A DNA stretch of 50,140 nt from Chloroflexota bacterium (GCA_005881495.1 VBHI01000211.1:1-50140), one strand, 5' to 3'; numbered from the stretch's first letter, positions 34,716 to 44,159 are shown. Translations and numbers: made by a program. The notes: a model not told the origin generated them from the sequence alone.

Positions 34716-34936
34716 AATGCGTCATTTGCAAGCAAGGAGAAACCCAACCAGGAACCACCACCATGACGCTTGAGCGGGGTACCACGACAGTGGTTTTTAA
34801 GAACGTACCCGCTGAGGTGTGCCAAACTTGCGGCGAAGCCTATCTGGATGCCAAAACAACAAGACACTTGCTCCACATTGTAGAGGAAGCTGCACGCATA
34901 GGAGTACAAGTAGACGTTCGCTCCTATGCAGCATAA
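34712..34936 (+). CDS. YgiT/MqsA-type zinc-finger antitoxin
   Basis: 74 residues. Two CxxC pairs (MKCVICKQG and AEVCQTCGEAYLD) bind zinc, as in the MqsA N-terminal domain. The C-terminal HTH of full-length MqsA is absent and is replaced by a short helix (TRHLLHIVEEAARIG). It overlaps the DUF4258 gene and would neutralise it. AGGAGG lies just before ATG 34712. Confidence 0.85.
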   Translation: MKCVICKQGETQPGTTTMTLERGTTTVVFKNVPAEVCQTCGEAYLDAKTTRHLLHIVEEAARIGVQVDVRSYAA

Positions 34937-35129
34937 CGATTCCCTATGATAGGCATCCCCTTGTGCTCCCCTTCTTAGCCCCGCTCTATTATTCTGGGCG
35001 AAACCTACGGGCCTGTCAGCGCGATTTTATCGAAAAGCTACGCTGTACCATATAACTGTGACAGATACCACTATTTTTCCTGTGCATCACTTCAATGGAG
35101 GATTTTCTGCACATTCTACTGTTCAAACC

Positions 35130-35158
35130 TTGATGATGGAATAATTCCGCATTATAAT
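35130..35158 (+). promoter_or_regulatory. promoter of the MarR-ABC operon
   Basis: TTGATG (35130-35135), a 17-base spacer holding the palindrome GGAATAATTCC, and a perfect TATAAT (35153-35158). Confidence 0.75.
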
Positions 35159-35163
35159 TAGGT

Positions 35164-35181
35164 TATCTAATAAATTAGATA
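35164..35181. promoter_or_regulatory. probable MarR operator
   Basis: TATCTAATAAATTAGATA is a perfect inverted repeat (8-bp arms, 2-base centre). It starts six bases after the -10 box, over the expected transcript start. Its position and size fit autorepression by the MarR protein encoded at 35223. Confidence 0.7.
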
Positions 35182-35222
35182 CCAAATTATTTGCAAACTT
35201 ATTTAATAGGGGAGGTGAGCAC

Positions 35223-35711
35223 ATGGATCGGAATACCAATCCAGCTGCACAGAAGCTTTTGAGGGTTTTCATGCAATTCAATAAGGTCGAATGGCACCAA
35301 CGATCAATTGCGGGTTGTACACTTAGCGAAATCAGGGTGTTGTTTTGTATCAGAAAAAGCACGAAGTCTGATACTTCCGAAATGAAGGTGTCGGAGATCA
35401 GCAAACTGTTGCATGTGACCTCTCCAACCATTACCCAATTGCTGAAAGGTCTTGAAGCGAATGGATTAGTCACACGGCACATCGACCCAACAGACCGGCG
35501 TGCCGTTGGCATAGCGCTGACGGAGAAAGGCGAAATGGTCACCCAGCAGGCTGCGGATGCTTTTTCCGCCTCCTTTGAGGGATTGGTGGAATACCTGGGA
35601 GAGGAACAAAGCTATCAACTTGCCGAGCTTTTATCCAAAGTGTTTCGCTATTTCAAAGAGAATGCAGCCAGCGCGGATCATTCACCATGGAACGGAGATG
35701 AGGTGGCATGA
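35223..35711 (+). CDS. MarR-family regulator of the ABC exporter
   Basis: 162 residues with a canonical MarR winged helix: TLSEIRVLFCIRKSTKS, VSEISKLLHVTSPTITQLL, GLEANGLVTRHIDPTDRRAV and IALTEKGEMVTQQA. GGGGAGGTG precedes ATG 35223. The stop overlaps the first ABC gene by four bases (ATGA), so all three genes form one coupled operon. It presumably represses the operon at the palindrome at 35164-35181 and is released by a drug or metabolite. Confidence 0.92.
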   Translation: MDRNTNPAAQKLLRVFMQFNKVEWHQRSIAGCTLSEIRVLFCIRKSTKSDTSEMKVSEISKLLHVTSPTITQLLKGLEANGLVTRHIDPTDRRAVGIALTEKGEMVTQQAADAFSASFEGLVEYLGEEQSYQLAELLSKVFRYFKENAASADHSPWNGDEVA

Positions 35712-37447
35712 TTAAATTGTTCCGGTTCTTAATTCGGTACTTACAGCCCTCCCGCATGCCTGTGGCACTTGTTTTTGTGCTTGTCTTTTTGAATTCTCTT
35801 GCAAACCTATATCTTCCCTACTTGATGGCAAATATTGTGGATACCGGGATTGTGAAGGGCGATACAACATACATACTGCGTGTGGGAGGCTTGATGGTGC
35901 TGGTTACCATAGTGGGCACCATCTGCGCCATCGTGGCAAGTTTCTTTTCCGCCAGAGTTGCTATTGGCTTTGGCAGGCTCACACGCGGCAAACTTTTCAA
36001 GCACGTAGAAAACTTTTCGTTGCACGAGTTTGATTCTGTCGGCACGGCATCGCTCATTACGCGCACGACCAATGATACAACGCAAGTTCAGCAAGTCGTC
36101 ATCATCATACTCCAAATGATGATCAGCGCGCCCCTGATGTTTATCGGCGGGATAATACTGGCGATTTCCCAGGATGCCACCCTAGCATGGGTACTGGTCG
36201 GGACCATTCCGATCCTTTTCATCGCGATCGTTGCGATCATGAGCAAGGCTATCCCGCTCTTTCAAGCTATGCAGGCGAAAATCGATAAAGTAAATCTCGT
36301 GCTGGATGAAGGTCTTACCGGAGTGCGTGTCATTCGGGCTTTTGACCGCATCGATCATGAGGAAAAGCGCTTTGACGAGGCAAACCTCGACCTGACCAAT
36401 ACCGCCATCAAGGTCAATCAGATCATCGCGACAATGATGCCGATTATGATGCTGGTGCTCAATCTTTCCACCGTCGTCATTTTCTGGTTCGGCAGCATCC
36501 GCGTCAACAATGGCGAGATGCAGATCGGTAATTTAATGGCATTTCTGCAATATGCCATGCAAATTCTGTTTGCGGTGCTGATGCTTTCGATGATGTTTGT
36601 CATGCTACCGCGTGCCGCGGCCTCCGCAGGCAGAATTGACCAGGTGCTGGGGATAGCGCCCGAAATCAATGATCCCGCGACGGCGAAGCAAGCTGATACA
36701 CAGCGGGGATATGTTGAGTTCCAAAATGTGACCTTTAGCTACCAGGGTGCAGAAGAGCCTGCACTCTGCAACATATCGTTCCAGGCCAGTCCTGGTGAGG
36801 TCACGGCCATCATAGGTGGCACCGGAGCGGGCAAATCGACGCTGGTCAGCCTGATTCCCCGCTTCTACGACGTGGACGAGGGCCGCGTCCTGGTTGACGG
36901 CGTGGATGTTCGCGAGATGACGCAGGAACAATTGCGCGCGAAAATCGGTTTTATGCCGCAAAAGGCGGTGCTCTTTTCAGGAACGGTTGCGGAGAATATC
37001 CGCTATGGTAACGAAGAGGCATCGGAGGAAGAGGTAAAGCACGCGGCCGACATCGCGCAGGCCACCGAATTTATCTCTGAGATGCGAGACGGTTTTGATT
37101 CCGTTATTGCCCAGGGAGGCACGAATATCTCAGGCGGACAGAAGCAGCGCCTGTCGATTGCCCGTGCCCTGGTGAGAAAGCCGGAGATTTACGTGTTTGA
37201 TGACACCTTTTCCGCGCTTGATTATGCTACCGATGCCAAGCTGCGAACAGCGCTCAGAAGGGAAACCACCGATGCGACGGTGCTCATCGTTGCCCAGCGA
37301 GTCGGCACCGTGATGGACGCGGATCGGATTATCGTCTTAGATGAGGGGCGCATTGCTGGTATCGGCACGCATCGAGAGCTGATGGAGACCAGCCTTGTCT
37401 ATCGTGAAATTGTGTCCTCACAACTGTCATTGGAGGAAATCGCATGA
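35708..37447 (+). CDS. ABC exporter subunit with degenerate ATP site
   Basis: 579 residues: six membrane helices (residues 15-310) then one ATPase domain. Walker A is GGTGAGKSTLV (about 368), the signature ISGGQKQRLSIARAL (about 473) and Walker B IYVFDDTFSALD (about 494). The catalytic glutamate is Asp, and the switch histidine is Gln (VAQRVGT). These are the usual changes in the non-hydrolysing half of heterodimeric exporters such as BmrCD, LmrCD and TM287/288. It pairs with the next gene, which it overlaps by ATGA. Confidence 0.93.
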   Translation: MIKLFRFLIRYLQPSRMPVALVFVLVFLNSLANLYLPYLMANIVDTGIVKGDTTYILRVGGLMVLVTIVGTICAIVASFFSARVAIGFGRLTRGKLFKHVENFSLHEFDSVGTASLITRTTNDTTQVQQVVIIILQMMISAPLMFIGGIILAISQDATLAWVLVGTIPILFIAIVAIMSKAIPLFQAMQAKIDKVNLVLDEGLTGVRVIRAFDRIDHEEKRFDEANLDLTNTAIKVNQIIATMMPIMMLVLNLSTVVIFWFGSIRVNNGEMQIGNLMAFLQYAMQILFAVLMLSMMFVMLPRAAASAGRIDQVLGIAPEINDPATAKQADTQRGYVEFQNVTFSYQGAEEPALCNISFQASPGEVTAIIGGTGAGKSTLVSLIPRFYDVDEGRVLVDGVDVREMTQEQLRAKIGFMPQKAVLFSGTVAENIRYGNEEASEEEVKHAADIAQATEFISEMRDGFDSVIAQGGTNISGGQKQRLSIARALVRKPEIYVFDDTFSALDYATDAKLRTALRRETTDATVLIVAQRVGTVMDADRIIVLDEGRIAGIGTHRELMETSLVYREIVSSQLSLEEIA

Positions 37448-39327
37448 GTGTAGAGCGCAGAGGGATGAGACCCGGCGGGCAAGGCGGCATGGGGTGGATG
37501 GGAAGAGGCGGCATGGGTATGCCGGTGCAAAAAGCCAAGAATTTTCGCGGCACGCTCATCAGGCTGCTTGGGTATTTCAAGCCACATACATTTCTCTTGC
37601 TGGCCGTACTTGTGGCGGCAGTGATCAGCACGATCTTCAACATTGTCGGTCCGAAAATCCTGGGGTCAGCGACCACCGTGCTCTTTGAAGGTATGGCGCT
37701 GAAATCCGAGGGCGTACCGGGAGCTGGGGTTGATTTCGCGTATATCGGGCGAACCCTGCTGCTGCTGAGCGGACTGTACATTGTCAGCGCAGTGTTCAAC
37801 TACATCCAACAATATCTCATGGTGGGTGTGGCGCAGAAAACGGTGTATACGATGCGTCGACAGGTGGAGGAGAAGTTTGAGCGCCTGCCCCTGAAATTTT
37901 ATGATTCACGCACGCACGGAGAAATTCTCAGTCGTGCCGTCAATGATATGGATAACATCAGCAGCACGTTGCAGCAGAGTCTGACGCAGTTGATTACCTC
38001 CGTGGTCACCATCGTCGGTGTCATCGCGATCATGTTGACCATCAGTCCATTACTGACCCTGGTGGTATTCCTCACCCTTCCAGTAAGCCTGCTCATCACC
38101 ACCACGATTGCGAAACGCTCGCAAAACTACTTTGCGGGGCAGCAAAGGGCGCTTGGGGAACTCAACGGCCATGTGGAGGAAATGTATACGGGCCACAAGA
38201 TCGTCAAAGCATTTGGACACGAGAGCAAATCCATCGCGGAGTTCGATGAGTTGAACGAGAAGCTGTATAATTCAGGGTGGAGGGCGCAATTCGTTTCTGG
38301 CATGATCATGCCACTGATGATGTTTGTTGGCAACCTTGGTTTTGTCGCGGTGAGCGTCATCGGCGGGATCATGGTCACGCAAAGGGCGATTACGATCGGG
38401 GATGTGCAGGCCTTTATTCAATATGCGCGACAGTTCTCCCAACCGATCAACCAGTTAGCGAATATCGCGAATATGATTCAGTTGACGATGGCATCGGCAG
38501 AGCGCGTCTTTGAATTGCTCGATGAACAGGAAGAAATACCAGAAGCGGCTGATGCGAAGGTCATTGAGTATCCGCAGGGCGAAGTCCAGTTCCAACATGT
38601 CACGTTCAGTTATAAGGAAGATGTCCCGCTGATCGAGGACATGAATATCGATGTCACATCGGGACAGACCATCGCGATTGTCGGTCCGACCGGCGCAGGC
38701 AAAACGACCCTGGTCAACCTGCTGATGCGTTTCTATGAAATCAACGGCGGCGAAATACTGGTTGACGGTGTGGACATTACGGAGTTGAAGCGCGGAAATC
38801 TGCGCAAGATGTTCGGCATGGTGCTCCAGGACACCTGGCTCTTTACCGGGACGATACGGGAGAATATTGCCTATGGTCGTGAGGATGCCACAAAAGAAGA
38901 TATTGTGCGGGCTGCAAAAGCAGCACAGGCTGACCACTTTATCAGGACGCTGCCTGAGAGTTACGAGACCGTTTTAAATCAAGAAACAACCAATTTATCG
39001 CAGGGGCAGAAGCAGCTGCTGACCATAGCCCGAGCGTTCCTGGCCGACCCGGCGATCCTTATACTTGATGAAGCGACAAGCAGCGTTGATACTCGAACGG
39101 AGGTTCTCATTCAAAAGGCGATGGGAGAGCTGATGAAAGGAAGAACAAGCTTTGTGATTGCCCACAGACTCTCCACGATACGGGATGCAGATTTGATCCT
39201 GGTCATGAATCATGGCAGTATCGTAGAAAAGGGGACCCATAAGGAGCTACTTGCGAAAGGTGGATTCTATGCTGACCTGTATAACAGCCAGTTTACGGGT
39301 CGAACCCTCATGGAGGAAGCAGTGTGA
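37444..39327 (+). CDS. ABC exporter subunit with canonical ATP site
   Basis: 627 residues. A Gly/Met/Arg-rich N-terminal segment (GGQGGMGWMGRGGMGM) precedes six membrane helices. The ATPase domain has Walker A GPTGAGKTTLV (about 414), signature LSQGQKQLLTIARAF (about 517), Walker B ILILDEATSSVD with catalytic Glu (about 537) and switch His in IAHRLST (about 573). Together with the preceding subunit it forms a type IV multidrug-type exporter with one degenerate and one active site. Substrate not predictable. Confidence 0.93.
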   Translation: MSVERRGMRPGGQGGMGWMGRGGMGMPVQKAKNFRGTLIRLLGYFKPHTFLLLAVLVAAVISTIFNIVGPKILGSATTVLFEGMALKSEGVPGAGVDFAYIGRTLLLLSGLYIVSAVFNYIQQYLMVGVAQKTVYTMRRQVEEKFERLPLKFYDSRTHGEILSRAVNDMDNISSTLQQSLTQLITSVVTIVGVIAIMLTISPLLTLVVFLTLPVSLLITTTIAKRSQNYFAGQQRALGELNGHVEEMYTGHKIVKAFGHESKSIAEFDELNEKLYNSGWRAQFVSGMIMPLMMFVGNLGFVAVSVIGGIMVTQRAITIGDVQAFIQYARQFSQPINQLANIANMIQLTMASAERVFELLDEQEEIPEAADAKVIEYPQGEVQFQHVTFSYKEDVPLIEDMNIDVTSGQTIAIVGPTGAGKTTLVNLLMRFYEINGGEILVDGVDITELKRGNLRKMFGMVLQDTWLFTGTIRENIAYGREDATKEDIVRAAKAAQADHFIRTLPESYETVLNQETTNLSQGQKQLLTIARAFLADPAILILDEATSSVDTRTEVLIQKAMGELMKGRTSFVIAHRLSTIRDADLILVMNHGSIVEKGTHKELLAKGGFYADLYNSQFTGRTLMEEAV

Positions 39328-39339
39328 CCATTCTCGGCA

Positions 39340-39395
39340 TAGATCCTTCACTTTGTTCAGGATGACAGGGGACTCAGGATGACATGGGTCGAACC
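39340..39395. repeat. degenerate TTCAGGATGACA repeat
   Basis: GATCCTTCACTTTGTTCAGG followed by ATGACAGGGGACTCAGGATG belongs to the dispersed CTCAGCATGACA family but is more diverged. Confidence 0.55.
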
Positions 39396-39497
39396 CTCCT
39401 TCAAGCCAATTTGCATTGACGTTTCAGGGTGATCAGGATTAGACTTACACTGTATCCAAAAAACGTTATTGGTGACGAAGCAAGAAGGAGGATATCT

Positions 39498-41495
39498 ATG
39501 GTAACTCCATTTGGGCATGATGCGCCTTTGTGGGAAGCGGGAGAGGATGTGAAGCGGGAGGCAAATATTACGCGGTATATGCAGTGGCTCAAGAGTGAGA
39601 AAGGGTTGAGCTTCCAGACGCGGGACGAATTGTGGCAGTGGTCGGTCGATAGCCTGGAGGATTTCTGGGCATCATTGTGGGAATACTTTCACATCAAGGC
39701 CTCTTCGCCGTACAGCGAGGTTTTGGTGGAGAGGAAGATGCCGGGGGCGAAGTGGTTTCCTGGAGCAAGGCTCAATTACGCAGAGCATGTATTTCGCAAT
39801 GCCACGTCCAGTCGCCCGGCAGTGCTCTTCCACTCGGAGAGGCACCACCTGGTGGAGGTGTCGTGGAGCGAACTGTACGAGAAGGTGGGCGCGGTGGCTC
39901 ATGCGCTGCGGGCGATGGGTGTGCAGCGCGGGGATAGAGTCGTGGCCTATATGCCAAATATTCCGGAGACGCTGATCGCCTTCCTGGCCTGCGCGAGTAT
40001 GGGGGCTACGTGGTCCAGTTGCTCGCCGGATTTTGGCACCAATAGCGTGATCGACCGCTTCAAACAGATTGAGCCGAAAGTGCTTTTTGCCGTCGATGGG
40101 TATCAGTATGGCGGGAAGGCTTTTGATAGACGCCCGGTCATTGCGGATTTGCAACAGGCGCTGCCCACGCTCGAGAAAACGATGCTGGTGCCCTATCTTT
40201 ACGAGGATATGCAGCCTGGGGTAGGGGGCTTGAGCGATGCAGGGTCGTGGACAGAGTTGTTGAAGCAATCGTCGGAGATCGTGTTTGAGCAGGTACCCTT
40301 CGATCACCCGTTGTGGGTGCTGTATTCCTCTGGCACCACCGGCTTACCAAAGGCGATTGTGCAGGGACAGGGGGGTATTTTGCTTGAGCATTTGAAGGGC
40401 CTCAACCTCGACCTTGATCTGAAGCCGCAGGATAGATTCTTCTGGTTCACGACCACGGGTTGGATGATGTGGAACCTGCTGATAGGGGGACTGCTGGTTG
40501 GTAGTATGGTGTTGCTCTACGATGGTAGCCCGGCCTATCCTGATGTTGGCACGCTGTGGCAGTTTGCCGAGGAGAGTGGTATGACCTTCTTTGGTACCAG
40601 CGCGGCGTATATTGCTTCGTGTATGAAGGCTGAAATTGAACCAGGGGAAACGTATCATCTGAGCAAACTGCGCGGGATAGGTTCGACGGGTTCGCCGCTG
40701 CCGCCGGAGGGGTTCGAGTGGATTTATGAGCATGTGAAGCGGGATTTATGGCTGGCTTCCATCAGCGGAGGGACGGATGTCTGTTCCGCCTTTGTTGGTG
40801 GATCAGTCCTGCTGCCTGTCTACGCAGGGGAACTGCAGTGTCGCTCGTTGGGGGATAAAGTGGAGGCCTATGATGAGCAGGGGAAGTCGTTGGTTGACGA
40901 AGTGGGAGAACTGGTAATTACCGAGCCGATGCCTTCGATGCCCATTTTCTTCTGGAACGATGCAGAGGTGAAACGCTACAAAGAGAGCTATTTTGATATG
41001 TATCCAGGGGTGTGGCGGCATGGCGACTGGATCATGATTACTTCCAGGGGAAGTGCCATCATCTATGGGCGCTCCGACTCGACTATTAACCGGCAGGGCA
41101 TCAGAATGGGGAGCAGCGAGATCTACCGCATTGTGGAAGGGCTGCCGGAAGTGCTTGATAGCCTGATTGTGGGGGTTGAACTGCCACATGGCAGGTATTA
41201 CATGCCGCTATTTGTGGTGCTGAAAGACGGTATTGTATTGGATGACGCCTTGATAGCAAAGATCAAAGGGAGGTTGCGTAGTGGTATCTCGCCGCACCAT
41301 GTGCCGGATGAGATATTTGCTATCGCGGCGGTGCCACGTACGCTGAGCGGAAAAAAGCTGGAGGTGCCGGTGAAAAAGCTCTTTATGGGCGTTCCGGTGG
41401 AGAAGGCTATCAGTACGGATGCGATGGGTAACCCGCAGTCTATCGAGTACTTTGTCAAGTTTGCTGATAAAGTGAGTGCATTACGAGAAGGTTAA
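39498..41495 (+). CDS. acetoacetyl-CoA synthetase
   Basis: 665 residues from ATG 39498 (AAGGAGGATATCT). An ACS-type N-terminus (YFHIKASSPYSEVLVERKMP then GAKWFPGARLNYAEHVF) matches acetoacetate:CoA ligase rather than acetyl-CoA synthetase. The P-loop is LYSSGTTGLPKAIVQG (about 274), then WFTTTGWMMWNLLIGGLLVG, ISGGTDVCSAFVGG, and near the C-terminus GRSDSTINRQGIRMGSSE and the catalytic lysine region RTLSGKKLEVPVKK. It activates acetoacetate with ATP and CoA, linking ketone bodies or PHB turnover to central metabolism. A strong terminator hairpin follows. Confidence 0.93.
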   Translation: MVTPFGHDAPLWEAGEDVKREANITRYMQWLKSEKGLSFQTRDELWQWSVDSLEDFWASLWEYFHIKASSPYSEVLVERKMPGAKWFPGARLNYAEHVFRNATSSRPAVLFHSERHHLVEVSWSELYEKVGAVAHALRAMGVQRGDRVVAYMPNIPETLIAFLACASMGATWSSCSPDFGTNSVIDRFKQIEPKVLFAVDGYQYGGKAFDRRPVIADLQQALPTLEKTMLVPYLYEDMQPGVGGLSDAGSWTELLKQSSEIVFEQVPFDHPLWVLYSSGTTGLPKAIVQGQGGILLEHLKGLNLDLDLKPQDRFFWFTTTGWMMWNLLIGGLLVGSMVLLYDGSPAYPDVGTLWQFAEESGMTFFGTSAAYIASCMKAEIEPGETYHLSKLRGIGSTGSPLPPEGFEWIYEHVKRDLWLASISGGTDVCSAFVGGSVLLPVYAGELQCRSLGDKVEAYDEQGKSLVDEVGELVITEPMPSMPIFFWNDAEVKRYKESYFDMYPGVWRHGDWIMITSRGSAIIYGRSDSTINRQGIRMGSSEIYRIVEGLPEVLDSLIVGVELPHGRYYMPLFVVLKDGIVLDDALIAKIKGRLRSGISPHHVPDEIFAIAAVPRTLSGKKLEVPVKKLFMGVPVEKAISTDAMGNPQSIEYFVKFADKVSALREG

Positions 41496-41498
41496 ACA

Positions 41499-41552
41499 GC
41501 GTGCAAAAGCCCTTTCCCAGTGCGACGATCCTGGGAAAGGGCTTTTGTACGC
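41499..41552. terminator. strong intrinsic terminator
   Basis: GCAAAAGCCCTTTCCCAG (41503-41520) and CTGGGAAAGGGCTTTTGT (41531-41548) form a stem of about 17 bp with a 10-base loop. The T-rich right arm (GCTTTTGT) suits termination of the synthetase transcript; the A-rich left arm could serve the other strand. Confidence 0.85.
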
Positions 41553-41587
41553 TTGATTCAAGTAGGGTCGCTTGTTTGTAGGAGGCA

Positions 41588-42760
41588 ATGATGGGTTATC
41601 GGTATGCTGTTATTGGTTCTGGACGGCAGGGTACTGCTGCAGCTTATGATCTTGCTCGGTTTGGGGAGGCAGATTATTTGCTGATGGCCGACCAGTCGCT
41701 TGCGCAGGCTGTGAGGGCCGCGACACGGGTAAATACGCTGATTGGGCGGAAGGTGGCTCACGCTGTGCAGTTGGAGGTGCAGAATGAAGATGCTGTGGTA
41801 CAATTGCTGACCGACGCCGGGATTAAGGTTTTTATATCGGGCGTGCCCTACTTCTTTAACCTCAAACTGACCAGTGCTGCTATTCGTGCCGGGGCCAGCA
41901 TGTGTGATTTTGGTGGGAACACTGAACAAGTGTGGCAGCAGCTGGCATTTGATGCGCAGGCCAGAGCCGCTGGGGTCACCCTTATTCCGGATTGTGGCCA
42001 GGTTCCGGGATTGGGCACGTCACTGTGCGCGTATGCTATGACTTTGCTGGACGAGCCGCGTGACATCATCATGTATGACGGCGGTATTCCGCAGCAGCCA
42101 CGTGAGCCATGGAAATATATTTTGACCTTCAACATCGAGGGGTTGACCAATGAATATTTTGGCACGACTCTCTTCTTACGGGAGGGCCAACAGTTTGAGA
42201 TGCGCTGCTTCGAGGAGTATGAACTGGTGGATTTCCCGGCGCCCATTGGACAACTGGAGGCATTTACGACGGCCGGGGGAACGAGTACGATGCCGTGGAC
42301 GTATGCGAACAAGCTGCGCACGCTGCAGAACAAGACGCTGCGCTGGCCTGGTCACTATGCCCAGTGGAGAGCTTTCAACGATGCAGGTCTGATTGGCCTG
42401 GAGCCGGTGATGGTAGATGGGGCGCCGGTTGTGCCACGACACCTGCTGCATGCCGTGATTGAGCCGCAGTTACGTCCCGGCCCGGATGATCGTGACATGG
42501 TGGTCATTCGTATTATTGCGCGTGGCTTGAAGGATGGGAGGGAGCAAGAGGCGGTGGTTGATCTCTTCGATTACCATGACGAGGCGACGGGTTTTACGGC
42601 GATGGAGCGCACGACCGGTTGGCACGCGGGAATTATGGCAGGTTTGATTGCTCAGGGGAAGACGCCGCGTGGTGGGGTGCCTGTTGAATCGGCGGTGCCC
42701 GGGCCGCTGTTTGTGGAGGAGTTTCGCAAGAGGGGGTTTGATTTGCGGGTGGTTTTGTAG
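41588..42760 (+). CDS. saccharopine dehydrogenase-like oxidoreductase
   Basis: 390 residues. The Rossmann start is YRYAVIGSGRQGTAAAYDLA. The family middle contains VFISGVPYFFNLKL, GASMCDFGGNTEQVW and IPDCGQVPGLGTSLCAYAM, as in lysine-6-dehydrogenase and carboxynorspermidine-reductase relatives. GGAGGCA precedes two adjacent ATGs (41588 and 41591). It probably acts on an amino acid or polyamine imine; the exact substrate is unknown. A Rieske oxygenase gene follows on the same strand after a 245-base repeat-bearing gap. Confidence 0.88.
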   Translation: MMGYRYAVIGSGRQGTAAAYDLARFGEADYLLMADQSLAQAVRAATRVNTLIGRKVAHAVQLEVQNEDAVVQLLTDAGIKVFISGVPYFFNLKLTSAAIRAGASMCDFGGNTEQVWQQLAFDAQARAAGVTLIPDCGQVPGLGTSLCAYAMTLLDEPRDIIMYDGGIPQQPREPWKYILTFNIEGLTNEYFGTTLFLREGQQFEMRCFEEYELVDFPAPIGQLEAFTTAGGTSTMPWTYANKLRTLQNKTLRWPGHYAQWRAFNDAGLIGLEPVMVDGAPVVPRHLLHAVIEPQLRPGPDDRDMVVIRIIARGLKDGREQEAVVDLFDYHDEATGFTAMERTTGWHAGIMAGLIAQGKTPRGGVPVESAVPGPLFVEEFRKRGFDLRVVL

Positions 42761-42875
42761 GGTTTGAGAGTGACTCTAGGCAAGCAAGCGGCCTTTTCTT
42801 GTGTAAAAGCCATTGTTTAGTTTATAATTGTTGCATGATTTAGTTTTGGGTTGGGGGTGGGTGTGGTTGGCTTCT

Positions 42876-42955
42876 AGGACACAAGCGTCCCAGCCCCACG
42901 CAGGGCGACGCAAGCGTCCCGGCCCACGCAGGGCGACGCAAGCGTCCCCACCCCA
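42876..42955. repeat. three CAAGCGTCCC tandem units
   Basis: Three copies of a roughly 29-base unit centred on CACGCAGGGCGACGCAAGCG then TCCC. The GC-rich unit contrasts with the AT-rich sequence just before it. Confidence 0.85.
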
Positions 42956-43005
42956 CATCCACACCACCCCCGCCCCTACGGGTGTTCGATACCGAGGTGC
43001 AACAT

Positions 43006-44139
43006 ATGACGACTTTGGCTCGATCGCAGACCCCTTTTGTTTCTACTCTTGCTGGCCACTATTACTATGACCCGGGAATTTATGAGCTGGAACAGGAGAG
43101 AATATTTGCTCAGATGTGGGTCTGTGTTGGTCGCGCAGAGGCAATCTCTGATCCAGGAGCATACCAGGTTGTGACGATTGGACGGGAAAGTATTATTGTT
43201 GTGCGTGGCCGCGATGATGTATTGCGAGCGTTTCTGAATGTGTGCCGGCACCGGGGTGCCCGGTTGTGCAATGAGGCTGCCGGAAAGCTAAAGGGGTCGA
43301 TTCAGTGTCACTATCATGCCTGGACGTATGGCCTGGATGGACGGCTGATTGGGGCACCGAATGTGCTTACCGAGGAGCAATTTGATCGGGCGTTGTTTGG
43401 TCTGCTGCCGGTCGCGTTGGAAGTCTGGGAGGGTCTGATCTGGCTCAATCTTGCCGATTCTCCCGATTCTCCCACGCCAATCGGGGAGCAGCTTAACGGG
43501 TCGATTATTGAACGCTTTGGCGATTATGCTGCGTTTGCTCGTTATCATGTTAGGAATCTCAAGGTGGGGAAGACGATTGTCTATGATGTGAAGGCCAATT
43601 GGAAGTTGATCATTGAGAATTTTATGGAGTGCTATCACTGTGCTCCGATGCATCCTGAATTTTGCCAGTTGTTGCCGGATTTCAAGATGGGACATGTCGC
43701 TGATTATGTGAATGGAGAAGCGGCAAGGCTAGCTGATAACGTTGAGGCGTTTACTATTACGGGTAAGGCAAGTCGCCCGCCACTACCGGGGCTGCTGCCG
43801 GAGGATTTACGGCATTATTATGGGATTGTGCTGCAGCCGAACGTGCTGCTGAACCTGCTGCACGATCACGTGGTTGTGCACAGGTTTTTGCCGGATGGTC
43901 CAGGGCGCACGGTGATCACGTGTGACTGGCTTTTTGATCCGGAGGTGATGGCGAGACCGGAGTTTGATCCGATGGATGCGGTGGAGATCTTTGATATTGT
44001 GAACCGGCAGGACTGGGAGGTGTGCGAGTGGACGCAGCTAAGCATGGGTTCCAAGGCGTACAGGTCGGGTGGGGTGTATGTGCCGGCTGAGCATCATATA
44101 CGGGCTTTTGCTGATTTTGTGTTGGCGAGAATTGGGTGA
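43006..44139 (+). CDS. Rieske-type ring-hydroxylating oxygenase, alpha subunit
   Basis: 377 residues from ATG 43006, preceded by GAGGTG; a GTG eight codons upstream lies in the repeat and lacks a site. The Rieske cluster ligands are C80, H82, C101 and H104 (VCRHRGARLC and QCHYHAW). The mononuclear iron site is in ENFMECYHCAPMHPEF (H211, H216), with a downstream Asp/Glu as third ligand. No beta subunit, ferredoxin or reductase gene is adjacent, as in GbcA-type and other alpha3 oxygenases. The substrate may be a quaternary amine or an aromatic compound. The stop is overlapped by the polymerase frame. Confidence 0.92.
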   Translation: MTTLARSQTPFVSTLAGHYYYDPGIYELEQERIFAQMWVCVGRAEAISDPGAYQVVTIGRESIIVVRGRDDVLRAFLNVCRHRGARLCNEAAGKLKGSIQCHYHAWTYGLDGRLIGAPNVLTEEQFDRALFGLLPVALEVWEGLIWLNLADSPDSPTPIGEQLNGSIIERFGDYAAFARYHVRNLKVGKTIVYDVKANWKLIIENFMECYHCAPMHPEFCQLLPDFKMGHVADYVNGEAARLADNVEAFTITGKASRPPLPGLLPEDLRHYYGIVLQPNVLLNLLHDHVVVHRFLPDGPGRTVITCDWLFDPEVMARPEFDPMDAVEIFDIVNRQDWEVCEWTQLSMGSKAYRSGGVYVPAEHHIRAFADFVLARIG

Positions 44140-44159
44140 TAGAATCCGCCAGGAGAGAG

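Noticed and set aside
42876..42955. Possible CRISPR array from three GACGCAAGCG units
   Set aside because: Repeats are adjacent with no unique spacers and no cas genes.
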